Assembly (NCBI GenBank): GCA_020809705.1
Contig: CP085831.1
Coordinates: forward strand, 1,178,001-1,242,000
Source: Calonectria ilicicola
Taxonomy: Eukaryota > Ascomycota > Sordariomycetes > Hypocreales > Nectriaceae
Direction of reading: 5' to 3'
Length of the DNA stretch: 64,000 nt
Shown: positions 51,840 to 63,603 of the stretch, piece by piece
Layout: each line of letters opens with the position of its first letter
Numbering within the stretch: position 1 is the stretch's first letter
Translations under genes and position numbers: made by a program
Notes under the pieces: model-generated
Seen by the model: the letters and a program-made list of their open reading frames with translations, nothing else
The model's database searches: none
Told to the model about the DNA's origin: nothing

Positions 51840-52800
51840 ATATAAATTACTAAATAAATTTAAGTAATTAAATAAGTATATAAAGCTAGACTAAGCTCTA
51901 TATAGTCTTAGGGATTTACCCTAGTTATAATTCAATAAATTTACTTTAACCTTTAAGAAGCTAAAAATAGAAGCTAGCTTGGAAGAGCCTTACCTATTTT
52001 ATACTAAAGCTTATAATATATTTATTATATTCTTTATAAATAATATTCTAATATTATATTATAAGAATAATATATCTATAATATTAGAAATAATAAAAGA
52101 TATTAAGGAAATATATAAAATCTTAGATAACAGTAATATATAATAGTTCTTAGGTGTAAAGATAATTTAAGACTATATAAAGTATAAGATATATCTATTT
52201 TATAATTTATATATTAAGAAAATAATTATAAAGTTTAAATTAGATATTATAAATACTTACCTTAATATATTAATTTTAATAATAAAACTAGCTAAAAGAT
52301 AAAACCAAGCAATTATATAGGAAATAAAGATATATTAAGAAAAAGTTAATTCTTTATTATATATAATAATAATAATTAAACTAGATTTTATATTTATAAT
52401 ATTATTATTATTTTATTTTCTTACTAATTTAAATTAAAAGTATTAAAATACTATTAATCAAGCTATTTAATATCTCTTTATAATATAAGACCCTGTAATT
52501 TAATATAGTTAAAGTAGTAAATTATAGGCTATAGTAATTACCAGTAATGTCTCTTTTATTAATAACCTTAAAATATAAAAATCTTTATAAGACTATATAA
52601 TAAGTCTATTTAGCAGACTAGTTATATAGAAGGCTACCTGCTAAACTACTATAATAATATTAATAATAAAGGTAGAAATACTTATTTTAGAATATATTAT
52701 AAAAAAAATAATTAATTTAAAATATTTTTTTAATAAAATATACTTTAACTTAAAGGTAGATTAAAATCTATAATATAATAATCTTTAAACTATATAACTT
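51840..52800 (+). pseudogene. Copia reverse transcriptase relic of TE-A
   Basis: Reads LDQALYSLRDLP, then FFINNILILY (from FVDDI), FLGVKII, then YQEKVNSLLYIIIITKLDF (from YQ-KVGSLLYA-TRPDI), the standard copia order. Many stops at former Trp/Gln codons. Confidence 0.88.
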
Positions 52801-54220
52801 ATTATTAAAAAAAGCAGCCAAATAATAACCTAATTATAATATATTAATATTATAAATATATAATTATATTAAGAGTATAAAAAGGGCTTCTTTAAAATAA
52901 TTTATCTAGAAATAAAATAAATACTTATTAATAGGTTTATTAAAGTACTATTATAATAATACTTTAAGTAATTTTAAATATTATTAAATATAATAAATTT
53001 TAATTAAATAAAATAAAAATAATATATAAAAAAAAAATTTATTAAATTAAGTTTATTTTAGCTCTTTTTTAAATAATACTTAAAACTATTAAACTATATA
53101 TTATATTATTCTTTAAATATACTTTAAATAATAATAATATCTATAAACTTATTAAATAAAATATAAATATATAAATATTACTCCTTTAAATTATTAATAA
53201 CACTTTAGGACTTTCCTTTACCTACTTTTTAAATAATTACTTTATTAATATCTTACTTAAAAAGCTTAAAACTTTTATTTAATATCTTTATAAGTAAATA
53301 AAGAATATACTTTATATAAATTACTATTTATATAATTAATTAATATAAAGCTTTAAATAGATTAAATAATGCTTATTTATTTAGTACTTTTTATTATTTA
53401 AAATAATAATAAAATAATATATTAAAAGTATAAATATTTAATAATTATTTATAAATTAATAATAAAATATAAAATTAGTTAATATAAGTATATTAAAAGT
53501 AATATTAATAATTATTTACTTTATAAGTAATATAATATTTAAAATATCTTTTTATTATATAATAATTCTTAAGCTAGCTCTTTCTAATAATAATAAAATA
53601 TAAATAATTCTTATAAAATAAATTAAATAATATTTTTAAAATATTAAAAGCTAAAGATTAAATATAAAAAAAGAATTTAAAATATAAGAATTAAAAATTC
53701 TAAATTTAATAATTTAAATATATTATAAAATATAAATTAATTATATAAAATATAAAAAATAAATATAAAAATATTTATAAATATATATTTAAAAATAAAT
53801 AGTAAAGGAGTTTATATTAACTTAAGATTAGATCTTTTAATAATAGTATATTAAGAATAAATAATAATAAAGTAGAATATAATATTAATAAGTATAAATA
53901 AAGCTATTATATATATTTATAAATAAAAGAAAGAAGTTTTAAATTATTATATTAAAATTAAAAATAAATAAAAAAAAAAAGTAAAATTATAAATATAAAA
54001 AATTATAATATTTATAAACTTTAATTATATTAAATTATAAATATTATTTAAAATTAAATTTCTTATACTTTAAAAAGTATAATCTTATAATTACTTTTAA
54101 AATATTACTTTAAAAAATAATTTTAATTATTATATTTATTTATATAAAATTATAATAATAAAAATAAAACTATTTATAATATTTAATAATTCATAATAAT
54201 AAACTATAAAATAAAGGGTA

Positions 54221-54395
54221 TATAAAGACTAATTATAACTAGCCTCAATAGCCTCACAGCCTCAATACATTATCACAGCCCCACAGCCAATTAGGGCTGG
54301 ACCTAGCTATAAAACACATAGTTAACTGCTCTTTATTTCATAGGAATTAAGGCTCTTTCAATCTCTCGTTATGACCCAATGACCAAAGTGTGATA
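54221..54395 (+). repeat. 3' LTR of TE-A (175 bp)
   Basis: TATAAAGACT at the start corresponds to TGTGGAGACT in the 5' LTR; the end is GTGTGATA followed by CTTAC. A purine-rich stretch (AAAATAAAGGG) just upstream is the likely polypurine tract. Confidence 0.93.
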
Positions 54396-54403
54396 CTTAC
54401 ATA

Positions 54404-55290
54404 ATGGTGAGGATTGAATCCTTTAAATCCAGTGTTTTGGCTGCTATCTGGCTGTACGCACCCTGGGTATTATCGTATACGGAGCTTTTCCCACGCGATG
54501 GACCTGTCAGCGGCACGACCGGCTACCCAGGAATGGCTTACCAGGCAGTTCGCTACGAGCCCCTGTGTGGAAATCTTGGGACAGATGAGAGATTCTCACA
54601 TTCTTTTGACCTCAGTGGACGCTGCGCACCCGCCATAGACGCGTTCGGAAACAACACGGCTGATACGTTGGCTATCTATGACACAACAGGAACACGGCTG
54701 AAGGGAGCCATCGTAGGGAACGGCTATGATACTTGTCTATGTTTTGCGTTGGGCCAATCGAGTGGCAGCCTCAAGGGTGGTGTCTGCATTTGGGTGAGCG
54801 GTGGCGGCGAGGCCGATGTATTCTGGAACCTGGGCCTCGATCACGTTCTTGCTAGTGCCTACAGGCCTAATATTGACAAGGCTTTACCCCTATGTAAAGA
54901 CATCGACTTGCAGGCTGCGAAGGTATCCTGGAGTGCCACAGCAATCGCGGCTCAGGCATCAGAGACAGCCAGGACGATCGGAGGTGTGGTCACGACAACG
55001 TATATTCCTGAAGGTGAGCCTAAATAATATCTCATCACTAAAAAGCGGGTTTCTGAATTGATGCCCTAGTGGTGAACTATACGCAGACAATGACGTTGAC
55101 GACAACAGACTCAGGCGGGTCTCTGACTACCCAAACTTTAACAAGGACCACGGAATTACCTGTTGTCACTACAACAGCCGAGCCTGACGGGTTAACTCGA
55201 GCCGACAAAATTGCTCTGGGCGTCGGGTTAGGAATAGGAATCCCTACTATTATTCTTATGATTCTAGCATTGTGCCTGAGGAGGGGTTGA
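54404..55290 (+). CDS. Secretory single-pass membrane protein, function unknown
   Basis: Exons 54404-55013 and 55070-55290 (GTGAGC donor, CCTAG acceptor) give 276 residues. Residues 1-24 form a signal peptide (VLAAIWLYAPWVLSYTELF). The ectodomain (about 30-190) has several Cys, likely disulfide-paired, and one NNT glycosylation site. A Thr/Ser-rich stalk (QTMTLTTTDSGGSLTTQT) leads to one membrane helix (ALGVGLGIGIPTIILMILAL) and a short basic tail (CLRRG). The layout fits a fungal cell-surface or wall-associated sensor, but no named family is recognised. The gene is intact, yet its ATG is only 8 bp past the end of TE-A's 3' LTR (54395), so its own promoter has been moved 26 kb away. Either the LTR drives it or it is silent. 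Confidence 0.75.
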
Positions 55291-58200
55291 GTGGATAAGT
55301 TGTTGAGTGTGGTGGGACAACTCCCCTAGATATCTATCATATCACTTGCATAATTGACGTTAGGCCACGCATAGGATTTAGGTACCTCAGGCAACTGGAA
55401 CTTCTTGTTTGGCAGGTTTAATTTCACCACAAGTAGCTGCTACCTGTTCTAAAAAGTGTATTCGGCATAGTTCAGGACTGTTCTAGCCAAACAAGAAGTG
55501 TTCAGAGTTACCATATAATGTAAATATTCTTAAATTTACGAAAAGTTCCCATCAGTGCAGACCCAGAATGAACAGCAAAATCAACTTTCATATGCTAATT
55601 TAGCCATCTTTAATAACCAAGATCAATGAACGCCCCCTCTCCCATTCTTCTTTTGATCAGGTTTGAATGTTGGAAAAATTGACATCGAATTTAAAATTTC
55701 CGGACGATTACTCACATATTAACTTTGGGGCCTTTTGAAAAGCAGTGAACATAGCCTTGCTATCGGTTTACGTCAGAATTGCAGTTTGGCAGCCGTGCTG
55801 TGCATGTCGGCGGGCACGTGAAAGATGATTGAGGGTGTCTCACGGCCCCAATTTTTTAACCGAATCCGCTCTGAATCTCATTAATTTTACGGTGGGCACA
55901 ATGTATTGAGTAGGCTTATTGGGGAGGAGTGGAATGGTGCCTCGGCTGATAGTTTGCCTCCATGACGGCTTAATTCGGAAGTATATTTAAGAAATGAATT
56001 GAGAAGCTGGTCAGTCCATGGGTAAGATGAGGGACGACTATATGGTCGCATTTTGGGGGCCGTGCTTCGCCCTGCTACACGAGGCGATGAGGATGGATGG
56101 CGACCAGGCTGCTTCCCACTTTCAAGATAACACAAGTCTTACGCGCGCTTACATTCTGTGCCTTTTTGACCTATTGATAGAGGGGGGTAGTGTGAAGGTG
56201 AAAATGTAAAAAAAAAACAATGTCACCAGCTGAAAGACACAGCGGACTCGTGTTGGGTCAAACGGACGGAGCCTAAATTGCCGGAAATGTGCACATCGCT
56301 TGCGCCTCAGGGATCTGGCCAATCACGAAATAAGCCAGCCGCTGAGAATGCCTTGCTGGCAGTGTCATGAGGCACACCGGCCTACCACTAAGCACACCAC
56401 AACTGAGACTTGATGTGTCAGGTAGTGATGGGGGCTGACAACCGTTGGGGGCGGCGCTAAAGTGAAGCACCCTATTGTAATGACCCAATCAAAGGATAAT
56501 CCTGTGAATAATATGTGAGCCTAAATGATAACGCCAAGGTCTCACCGGTTTCTTTTCTAGCGGGCATCCCCGCCCTTTTCTGTTCGGCTGTGCCGTGCTC
56601 AACTCGTCTCGATCATCAGATTTGAATAAGACGACGACGACAATCATTCAGTGACTTTGGACATTTTCAGGACACGATGCATCAACATAACACTAGCGTT
56701 GCTGTTCTGGATGCCAGATCAGAAAAGCTTCAGTTTCTGGATCTTGCAGACATACAAGGTTAGAATGAGCTCATGCGATGACAGCATCCCTACTCCACAA
56801 AATCACGAAAAAGAAGCTGACAGTGTTTGTGCAGGCAAACACTACGAAACAATAAAGATCCCCCAATTCAGGAATAGCCTTCCAGTTTGGCTGGACCGCC
56901 CTGGATGCGAGCCGGGAAGACAACAAGAAAAATACGTTGGAACTGTCCACTTTCGAAGCCTTGGAGTTCGATACAATATCAAAAGATACCTCAAACCTGG
57001 CTCTAATCTCTACGTTGTGAACACTGGAGGACGTAGTCTTGGCTCCACGATAAATGGGGATTCTCGAACGTTATAGAACAGTGCACAGCACTTGGGCAGA
57101 TTACAGATACCCTATGAGGGGATTTTCAAGGTGACTAAATCTTGTCTCTGGATTATCAGCAATTAGTTATTAGGATAAGGTGCACCAAGTATTAGTAGAT
57201 GTTATGTATTGGTCACAATGTTATTATGCAGATTAGCGCGAAGTAGGACACTAGGACTTTTTATAGACAGTTTGTTTTGGACGAACTTATGCTTTAATGA
57301 AATGCAGATCAACTACATAAATCAAGACAAAATAACGGAGACAATTTTGTGGCATGAAAGAAATCATTGAATAATAATGTGATGTTGACGGTTGTCCGGC
57401 CACCCTTCAGCTACATACAGACATTCAATCACATTTACGACTACAATTTGTATTGGATTAAGAATTTGACTTGAACCATGTCTGTAAAATCTAGTTTAAG
57501 CGGTGTTTTTAGGTGCGCGCGTTCTCAGGGAAATCCAGTGAAATGGATATGATCTGCCCCAGTGAGCAGAGAAGACTGTCAAAATATGCCTCATACGTTG
57601 GACTCGCTAAGAGCAGTATAACTGATGGTGTCATCTGATGATGGCTGTAGAGGCATGACATATCCCAAAACGGATAGGGCTGGGGGCGGCCAAGCCAACA
57701 TTAAGCAGGCTGCCAATAAGATGACACCTCATCTGGAAATGGTGGAACGGGGCTGGGAAACTACCACCACGAGCTGAGAAGAGACAGCTTATGGTTCGTA
57801 TTCACCCGGATCTGGAAAACCTCAGCCTTAGTACTCCAGGTGGCGAGACCATCATGTCCACAGTTGGGCTGACAGACTGGAGAATGTGATACAAGTGTGG
57901 CGCTGGCTGCATGGAAAACAAGAAATTGGAACGGATAAAGCTTAGTATAGTTCTCTAAGGTGCACACCCATATCACGACCGTTCCCTTCATGACCAGAAA
58001 GAATTCAACAACGCAGGAGTGGGTGGTGTAGTTATGCAACCCTTACGCTGCAGCCTCGCAACAATTTGTCAGAATTTTCAAGCCTGACTTGATATCATCC
58101 AATAGGCGCCGGTGAAGATATGTTATTGAGAACGGGGTGGTCAGCAAAAGCGCCTCAGAGGCTGGTTGCCTCCACGCCAAATTTGGGGGTCTTGACGCAC

Positions 58201-58418
58201 GCTCATCCGCCAATGCCGGGCGACTTGTCATCTTCACAAGTATATGAAACCTATGATCTGCAGATATTTGCCGTTAGTTTGTGTCTAAATTCACCACCGG
58301 TAGGAATGTAACCCACCTGGAATTCCTCGTCACGGCCACTCAAAGTTGGAGTGCGGTGTTACTTTAGCCACTTTTGAAGTAATTCTTTTTTAAAACTGCG
58401 GGGGCTGCCTGTTTCAAT
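55291..58418. other. Gene-poor region
   Basis: About 3.1 kb with ordinary base composition, so the RIP zone ends sharply at the LTR. Open frames are short. One at 56651-57076 is listed separately; the rest lack start context, splice partners or recognisable features. Confidence 0.45.
56651..57076 (+). CDS. Small hypothetical ORF, 141 codons or fewer
   Basis: Open frame with a possible internal start at 56765 (MSSCDDSIPTPQNHEKE). The reading is not low-complexity and has balanced composition, but I recognise no domain and see no supporting splice or regulatory signal. It may be chance. Confidence 0.2.
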   Translation: MTLDIFRTRCINITLALLFWMPDQKSFSFWILQTYKVRMSSCDDSIPTPQNHEKEADSVCAGKHYETIKIPQFRNSLPVWLDRPGCEPGRQQEKYVGTVHFRSLGVRYNIKRYLKPGSNLYVVNTGGRSLGSTINGDSRTL

Positions 58419-60196
58419 ATGGCGCAAATACTGGAGGTCAAACGACAGTCTCATCATGAGTCTGAATCGGCAAGTAGTGTGGGTGCTAGGACACTAGCCC
58501 TACGAGGACACAGTGATATTTCCGATGAGGGCGGAACATGGGCTGAAAAAACGGTGATGTCTTTTGGTGAGAACGAAAGGTCTGCAACGGCTTTGGCTAT
58601 TAGCTAACAATCTATGTCTAGATGGTGGAGGCATTCGAGGATATTCAAGTCTACTGATTTTGAAGAGAATAATGCTCAAAATTAGAGAGCTCGAGATTCA
58701 ACATGAGGAGTACCCAGTATTTGCGAGCAGCTTCTATCCTTGGATGGGAGATGAATGGAAAACCCCAACCAGAGTAGATGGTGAAACGGACAGAGTCGAC
58801 AATTTTCTCCCTTGCCATTACTTTGACTACTTCGCTGGAACATCGACTGGAGGGTAAGAGTTCAATGATTTCCCCGCATGTGAGCTAATGCTAACAAATT
58901 TCTAGTCTGAGTAGCATTATGTTGGGAAGATTACGCATGACTGTAGACGAGGCTTTGGATAAATACGCTGATTTTGGCAATGCCATATTTGGAAAGCCAC
59001 GATGGTTCCATGAAACCTCGCTGCTTTGGTATCCAAGAGCCAAGTTTTCATCCCGAAAGACCCGACTGGCTTTTCAAAAGGCCATCTACGATAGCCTCCA
59101 ACAAGATCGATCTGGAGTGACTCCGCACGATGTACACAATGAGCATTTCAAGTATCGCGAAGACCGCGCTCGAACGTGAGTGGCTTTAGCTTCGTACTTC
59201 TACTTGGAGACTTTGCGATGCTGACAAGTTCAAAATAGTATTGTTATTTCATACAAGATTAACCAGGATGGTGACGTTTCAAAAGATTATCTATGGAGAA
59301 CCTATGACAATAACCCGATCCCTATCAATCCTTTCGATCCTGGCGACATTGAGGAATGGTGTGTCTCGAATCCCGGTTTTGCGAGCAATGACCCAATATG
59401 GCAAGTTGCACGCGCCACGACCGCAGCGCCAAGATATTTTGAAAGCATCAAAATTAGGGGAGAGAAGTTTATGGACGGTGGAATGATTGCGAATAATCCC
59501 TCCCTTTTGGCTTTGCAAGAAATCCATGGACTTCACAATACTGTGCCCGCCTTATTCGTGAGCATTGGAACTGGCCTTAAAAGGCCCAAACCCAAGACTT
59601 CCAAGAAGGTGTCAAAGGACAAGGATTTCGCCACGCGAGTTGTAGATCCGCTGCGCATTGATGACGTGAGAAGGAAACAATTTTTCAAGAAGTACCGCGA
59701 GATATTTAAGAGCTGGAAAGATACTATGGTTGATTGTGAAGGGCGAATGGGGACCTTTGGATGGGTGTCCCTTTGCAAGGCCATTGGGCTTGACAATAAA
59801 TACCGGCTAAATGTTACAGGAGATCTGTCTACGTTAAGCCTCGATGAGTGGCGACCTGCAGACACGGGGAAAACGACGATAGATGAGCTCACAACAATGA
59901 CGAATGTCTACCTCGAAAAGCCTCAGGTGAAAGAAATGATCCAGGCAATTGCCAAACAAGCCGTTGACATCCGACGCCAACGCGCAAGAACGGAACGGTG
60001 GGAGGAGTTTGCGCTCGATGTGGAATATTCTTGCCCACTGACCGCTTGTGGGGTCAGGAAACGCTTTTCAACGCGTGCAGATTTGCGAGCACATCTTGAA
60101 GGGAACAATGCACACACGCATTTGGATGAACTTGAGGCCGCTTTGGATCAAGGGCGGATCTTCAAACGAGGGACTCCATACCCACGAGGTCCTTAA
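58419..60196 (+). CDS. Patatin-like phospholipase with C-terminal C2H2 finger
   Basis: Exons 58419-58566, 58622-58853, 58906-59175 and 59239-60196 (all GT-AG, branch sites such as GCTAAC) give 535 residues. Patatin landmarks: DGGGIRG oxyanion loop at the exon 1/2 join, nucleophile elbow GTSTGG at the exon 2/3 join, and catalytic Asp in MDGGMIANNP. The Ser-Asp dyad is therefore intact and the enzyme should hydrolyse acyl esters of phospholipids or related lipids. The last 80 residues hold a zinc-finger-like CPLTACGVRKRFSTRADLRAHLEGNNAH, unusual for the family. No signal peptide, so intracellular. Patatin domains also occur as effector modules of fungal NLRs; here there is no NACHT. Confidence 0.87.
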
Positions 60197-61261
60197 AATG
60201 TAAAAAACGGAAAAGATAATTGGATATTTCAATGTATTTAGTGTAGATATTATTCATCATAGTTAGCTAACATAGAATAGTAGCACATATGAAGGGACTG
60301 CCTGGCGCAATGTATTTATTTGCAACGGGATTGGGGCTTCACTGATTGACAAGTCATTCGGTTTGATTCAAAAGACTTTCCAAGCGGAGCAAGAATAATT
60401 TTTGGTGACATATTATTCCTGAAAATGCACGATAAAGTACTGTGGAATTTAGGTACTCATGAGGGGAACACTTCATGCGACACCGCCAGACTGAGGGTAA
60501 ATTCTATACGAGAGTTCATTTGTTGTTTCATCTCACTAGCTTGACTTAAGCTTTTAATTAGGCTCTTAACCGGGCTGTGCTAGGGCTTACCGTCAGATAA
60601 ATCCCGCCAACTTGCTTGTCTGGAATGGTTCGTGAAAATGGGAAGTCTAACTAAATTTACCGTTGGGCTTTGTTCCCAACTGGGCAATCTTAAATAGGGC
60701 GATGTTTTAGAATGGTGGATCTACGTGTTTTGTAGAGTAGTATTCGGATGAGATGGTTCAGAGGAAAGGGCGACAACGGCTTGTGCTTCGCTTAGAGAAG
60801 TTCGGCTGATGACCAAAAGTACAAGTTTACGGCTCGTCCGGTTTTCAAGTGGATCTCGTCCGGTCTCACATCGTGTGTCAACAATTGCTTAACTATGCTA
60901 CGCACGAACCATCTTCCAATCCGTGAGTCGCTAGTCGGATTGCCCGATGGAAGGGTATGTTGCCAAGACTCATCCCAACTGGTTCGCGATTTAGACGAGT
61001 GGTCCGGTCCCGGGAAATGGCTGGGGTCTGACTGGACGGATTATTCGCGGGGGGGCATTGCAGCTCGTATAATCTGGAATAGGAGGACCATCCCCACTCA
61101 GTGACCAAATATAGCGACTTGCTGTAGGTGAGATGTATAAAATCATTGGCAATGACCAAAAAAGAGTGTTCGGATTGGAATTGAACGGTTGTCTCTCGTT
61201 TTCCAACTTTAGTCATTCACTTCATTCGTTTTTTGTTTTTATTTTTTGGTGATTCGACACC
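60197..61261. other. Intergenic / promoter of the secreted hydrolase gene
   Basis: About 1.06 kb between the phospholipase stop and the hydrolase ATG. Short overlapping open frames only. It ends in a T-rich stretch (TTTTTTGTTTTTATTTTTTGG) just before the start codon. Confidence 0.45.
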
Positions 61262-63212
61262 ATGTATTCGGTCTCCAGGGTTTTATTAAGCCTTTTGCCA
61301 ATAGTCTCAGCGGCTCAGGCTGCTGTTATTGGCCGGCAATCGAATAATACAAACGCACTCAGCACTTACTACTACGATGTTAAAGGCTCTGAACATGCCG
61401 AGAGGAGCAAGGATTTGATCTCAAACGGTTACCGAATCGTCTCATTAAGCGCTTATGGAGGCGCTTCCCAAGTGAAATATGCTGCAGTCTGGGCTCAAGG
61501 GGATGCAAATTCGCCCGAAATCATTTACGATGCCGATGCAGCAACCTACAATTCTTGGTTCGACTCATGGAAAGCCAAGGGATATGTCTCTACCCAGATT
61601 GCCGTTACTGGTTCCGCTAGCAATGCAGTCTACGCTGGCGTGATGGAGAACTCCAACGTCACATCCTGGCTTCAAGTTTGCGACCTGACAAATGCCTATG
61701 GCTATGAAAACTCGACGGGAGGAGTTAGCATGTTGGTCAAGGGATACAGTATGTATGGAACACCCGACGACCGACGTTTCTGTGTTCTAGGGTACGAAAA
61801 TATTGGAAACCAGCCATCGAATATTTACTACCCCGTCGGACCGGTCGATTTCAACAAGACTTATCAATCCGAGATCAAAAAGCGTTTTTGGCACCCTTCT
61901 CGCTTGTTCGTGTCAGACGACCACATCATCACGCCCCAATTTATGGACACAGATGTCGGAAACTGGGTAGCCAAGGTGAATCTTACCACTAGCAAGCTTG
62001 CTGCTGAGATTGCAGCCCAAAATTCAGATGGCTTGACACCCATCGATATTCAAGGTGGCGGGTCAGGAAATGCCACTCTGTTCAATGTAATTTTTGCCGA
62101 AAAGACTATCCCTTCTGAGCGCCAATGGTCAGCCACAGGCACTGTGACCGGCTTTCAGGATAACAAGGCCGCAGAAACAGACTTGGACGATGTCATGCAA
62201 ACTTGGATGGTCAAAAATGGAGTTCGTCAAGCGCAGGTTGCTATTGCAGTCAACGGAACCACTATCGCTGAACGAAGTTTCACATGGGCCGAGGCCAACC
62301 GTGCAGTAGTGGAGCCCGATGATGTCTTCCTGCTGGCGAGTGTGAGCAAGATGTTTGTCTACGCCGCCATCTATGAACTGGTCCAGGCCGGCCAGCTCAA
62401 TTACTCAACCCTCGTATATCCCATGCTAGGCTACAAGCCTTCTGACGAGCGAGCCAACAATATCACCATTCAGCACCTTCTTGATCATGCCGGAGGATAC
62501 GACCGAGATGTATCTGGAGATCCCACGTTCAATTTCCGTGAAATTGCCAATGTGCGGTTGAACGGCGAACGAGCTGCAACAGCGCGCGACGTCATCGAAT
62601 ACATGGTCGACCGTCCACTCGATTTTACCCCCGGTGAAAGCGAGTCTTACTCAAACTATGGTACAATGCTATTGAGTTACATTGTATCTAATGTCACCGA
62701 AATTCCCTATCGCGATTTCTTGGAGAAGAATGTCTTCAACGGCCTGGATGTGAGACTGTACGAGACAGCACTTGAGAAGCACGCCGATGACCGCATTGTC
62801 CAAGAGAGCAAGTATACAGCTTTGGATCCGGTGCACCCTAAGAGTTCCGAATTGGTCCCTGGCCCTCATGGTGGTGATGGTGCTATCAAAGAAGAATGTG
62901 AGGGAGCGTTTTCGCTTGCCGCCAGCGCGAGTAGCATTGCTAAATTCATCGGCACTCATGGTATGTCATCTTCATTACCCCACACTTTAACATGGCTAAT
63001 TTGATGTTCTAGCTGTATATGGCATTGGTGCACGAAACCCATACAGCTGGCGAGATGGCACCTTGGTCGGCGCCCGTACTTTCGCACGCAGCTTTTCAGA
63101 TGTGGATTTGGCTCTCAACTTGAATACCCGGGAGTTTATCTCTGAGAATGAGTTTGACAATCTCAGATACACTGACCTATCGCTGTTTGTGGATAGGAAC
63201 GCACTGGCATAG
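61262..63212 (+). CDS. Secreted beta-lactamase-fold hydrolase, polyglycine-hydrolase-like
   Basis: Exons 61262-62960 and 63013-63212 (intron with GTATGT and TTCTAG) give 632 residues. Residues 1-21 form a signal peptide. An N-terminal domain of about 280 residues contains repeated modules ending in KGY-like or NGY-like turns and a YAAVW/YAGVM strand (SNGYRIVSLSAYG, KAKGYVSTQIAVTG). The C-terminal part is a class C beta-lactamase-like serine hydrolase with SVSK (SxxK nucleophile) and YSNYG (YxN). Many NxT/S sites suggest N-glycosylation. This two-domain layout and length are those of fungal polyglycine hydrolases, which cut the glycine linker of plant class IV chitinases; that assignment is inference from architecture. 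A general secreted esterase/peptidase is the alternative. Confidence 0.82.
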
Positions 63213-63603
63213 ATTGATTTAACATGGCATTGATTGGGCGAGTTTGTGTGAGGGAAATGGTTCCATAAAGGAAGGCAAAACATAAATTGATCTCAACATA
63301 GACGTTCACAGCGATTGACTTGTATTTAACAAAAATAAAAACAAATATTATCAAAATATTGATATCTGAGACTGGAGAACTAGACAAAGTGCGGGAATTG
63401 TTGAGGTGATGGAGTGATGGAAAAAAGCGTCACAGGCTATCCACAAGAAGACATCAATTCAACTGATTTATTGAACCCCCCCGCGTGTCTTTTACATAAG
63501 AAATTCTGAGGAGTACCCTCCGTGTAGTAAACATACAAAAATTTTTTCACCTGCGCCTCTATCCGTATAAAATGCCAACACGATCGAGAACCAAAAAAGC
63601 CAA
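63213..63603. other. Convergent intergenic region
   Basis: About 390 bp between the 3' ends of the secreted hydrolase and the PQ-loop transporter genes; AT-rich near 63,330-63,360. I see no gene. Confidence 0.5.

Larger units (their letters stand above)
28502..54395 (+). mobile_element. TE-A: Ty1/copia LTR retrotransposon, host of the nested cluster
   Basis: Both LTRs are 175 bp, direct, and flanked by the 5 bp duplication CTTAC (28497-28501 and 54396-54400). Without the inserted elements it is about 6.8 kb, a normal copia length. Right after the 5' LTR, GTTATGAGCC complements the anticodon region of initiator tRNA-Met, the half-tRNA priming known from copia/Ty5. Integrase relics precede base 31396 and resume at 50486. 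The copia reverse transcriptase follows (about 51,840-52,800, with an ALYSLR-like motif and an INNI form of the VDDI box). The order integrase before reverse transcriptase defines Ty1/copia. Almost every Trp/Gln codon in the coding parts is now a stop, typical of RIP. Confidence 0.92.

Noticed and set aside
28690..54220. 26 kb AT-rich block as a centromere, NUMT or AT-isochore of unknown origin
   Set aside because: LTR pairs, target duplications and readable copia/gypsy domains explain nearly all of it; no mitochondrial genes are seen.
28502..54395. The two 175 bp repeats as solo LTRs of separate elements
   Set aside because: They share one target duplication, equal length and consistent internal copia sequence with primer site next to the left one, so they belong to one element.
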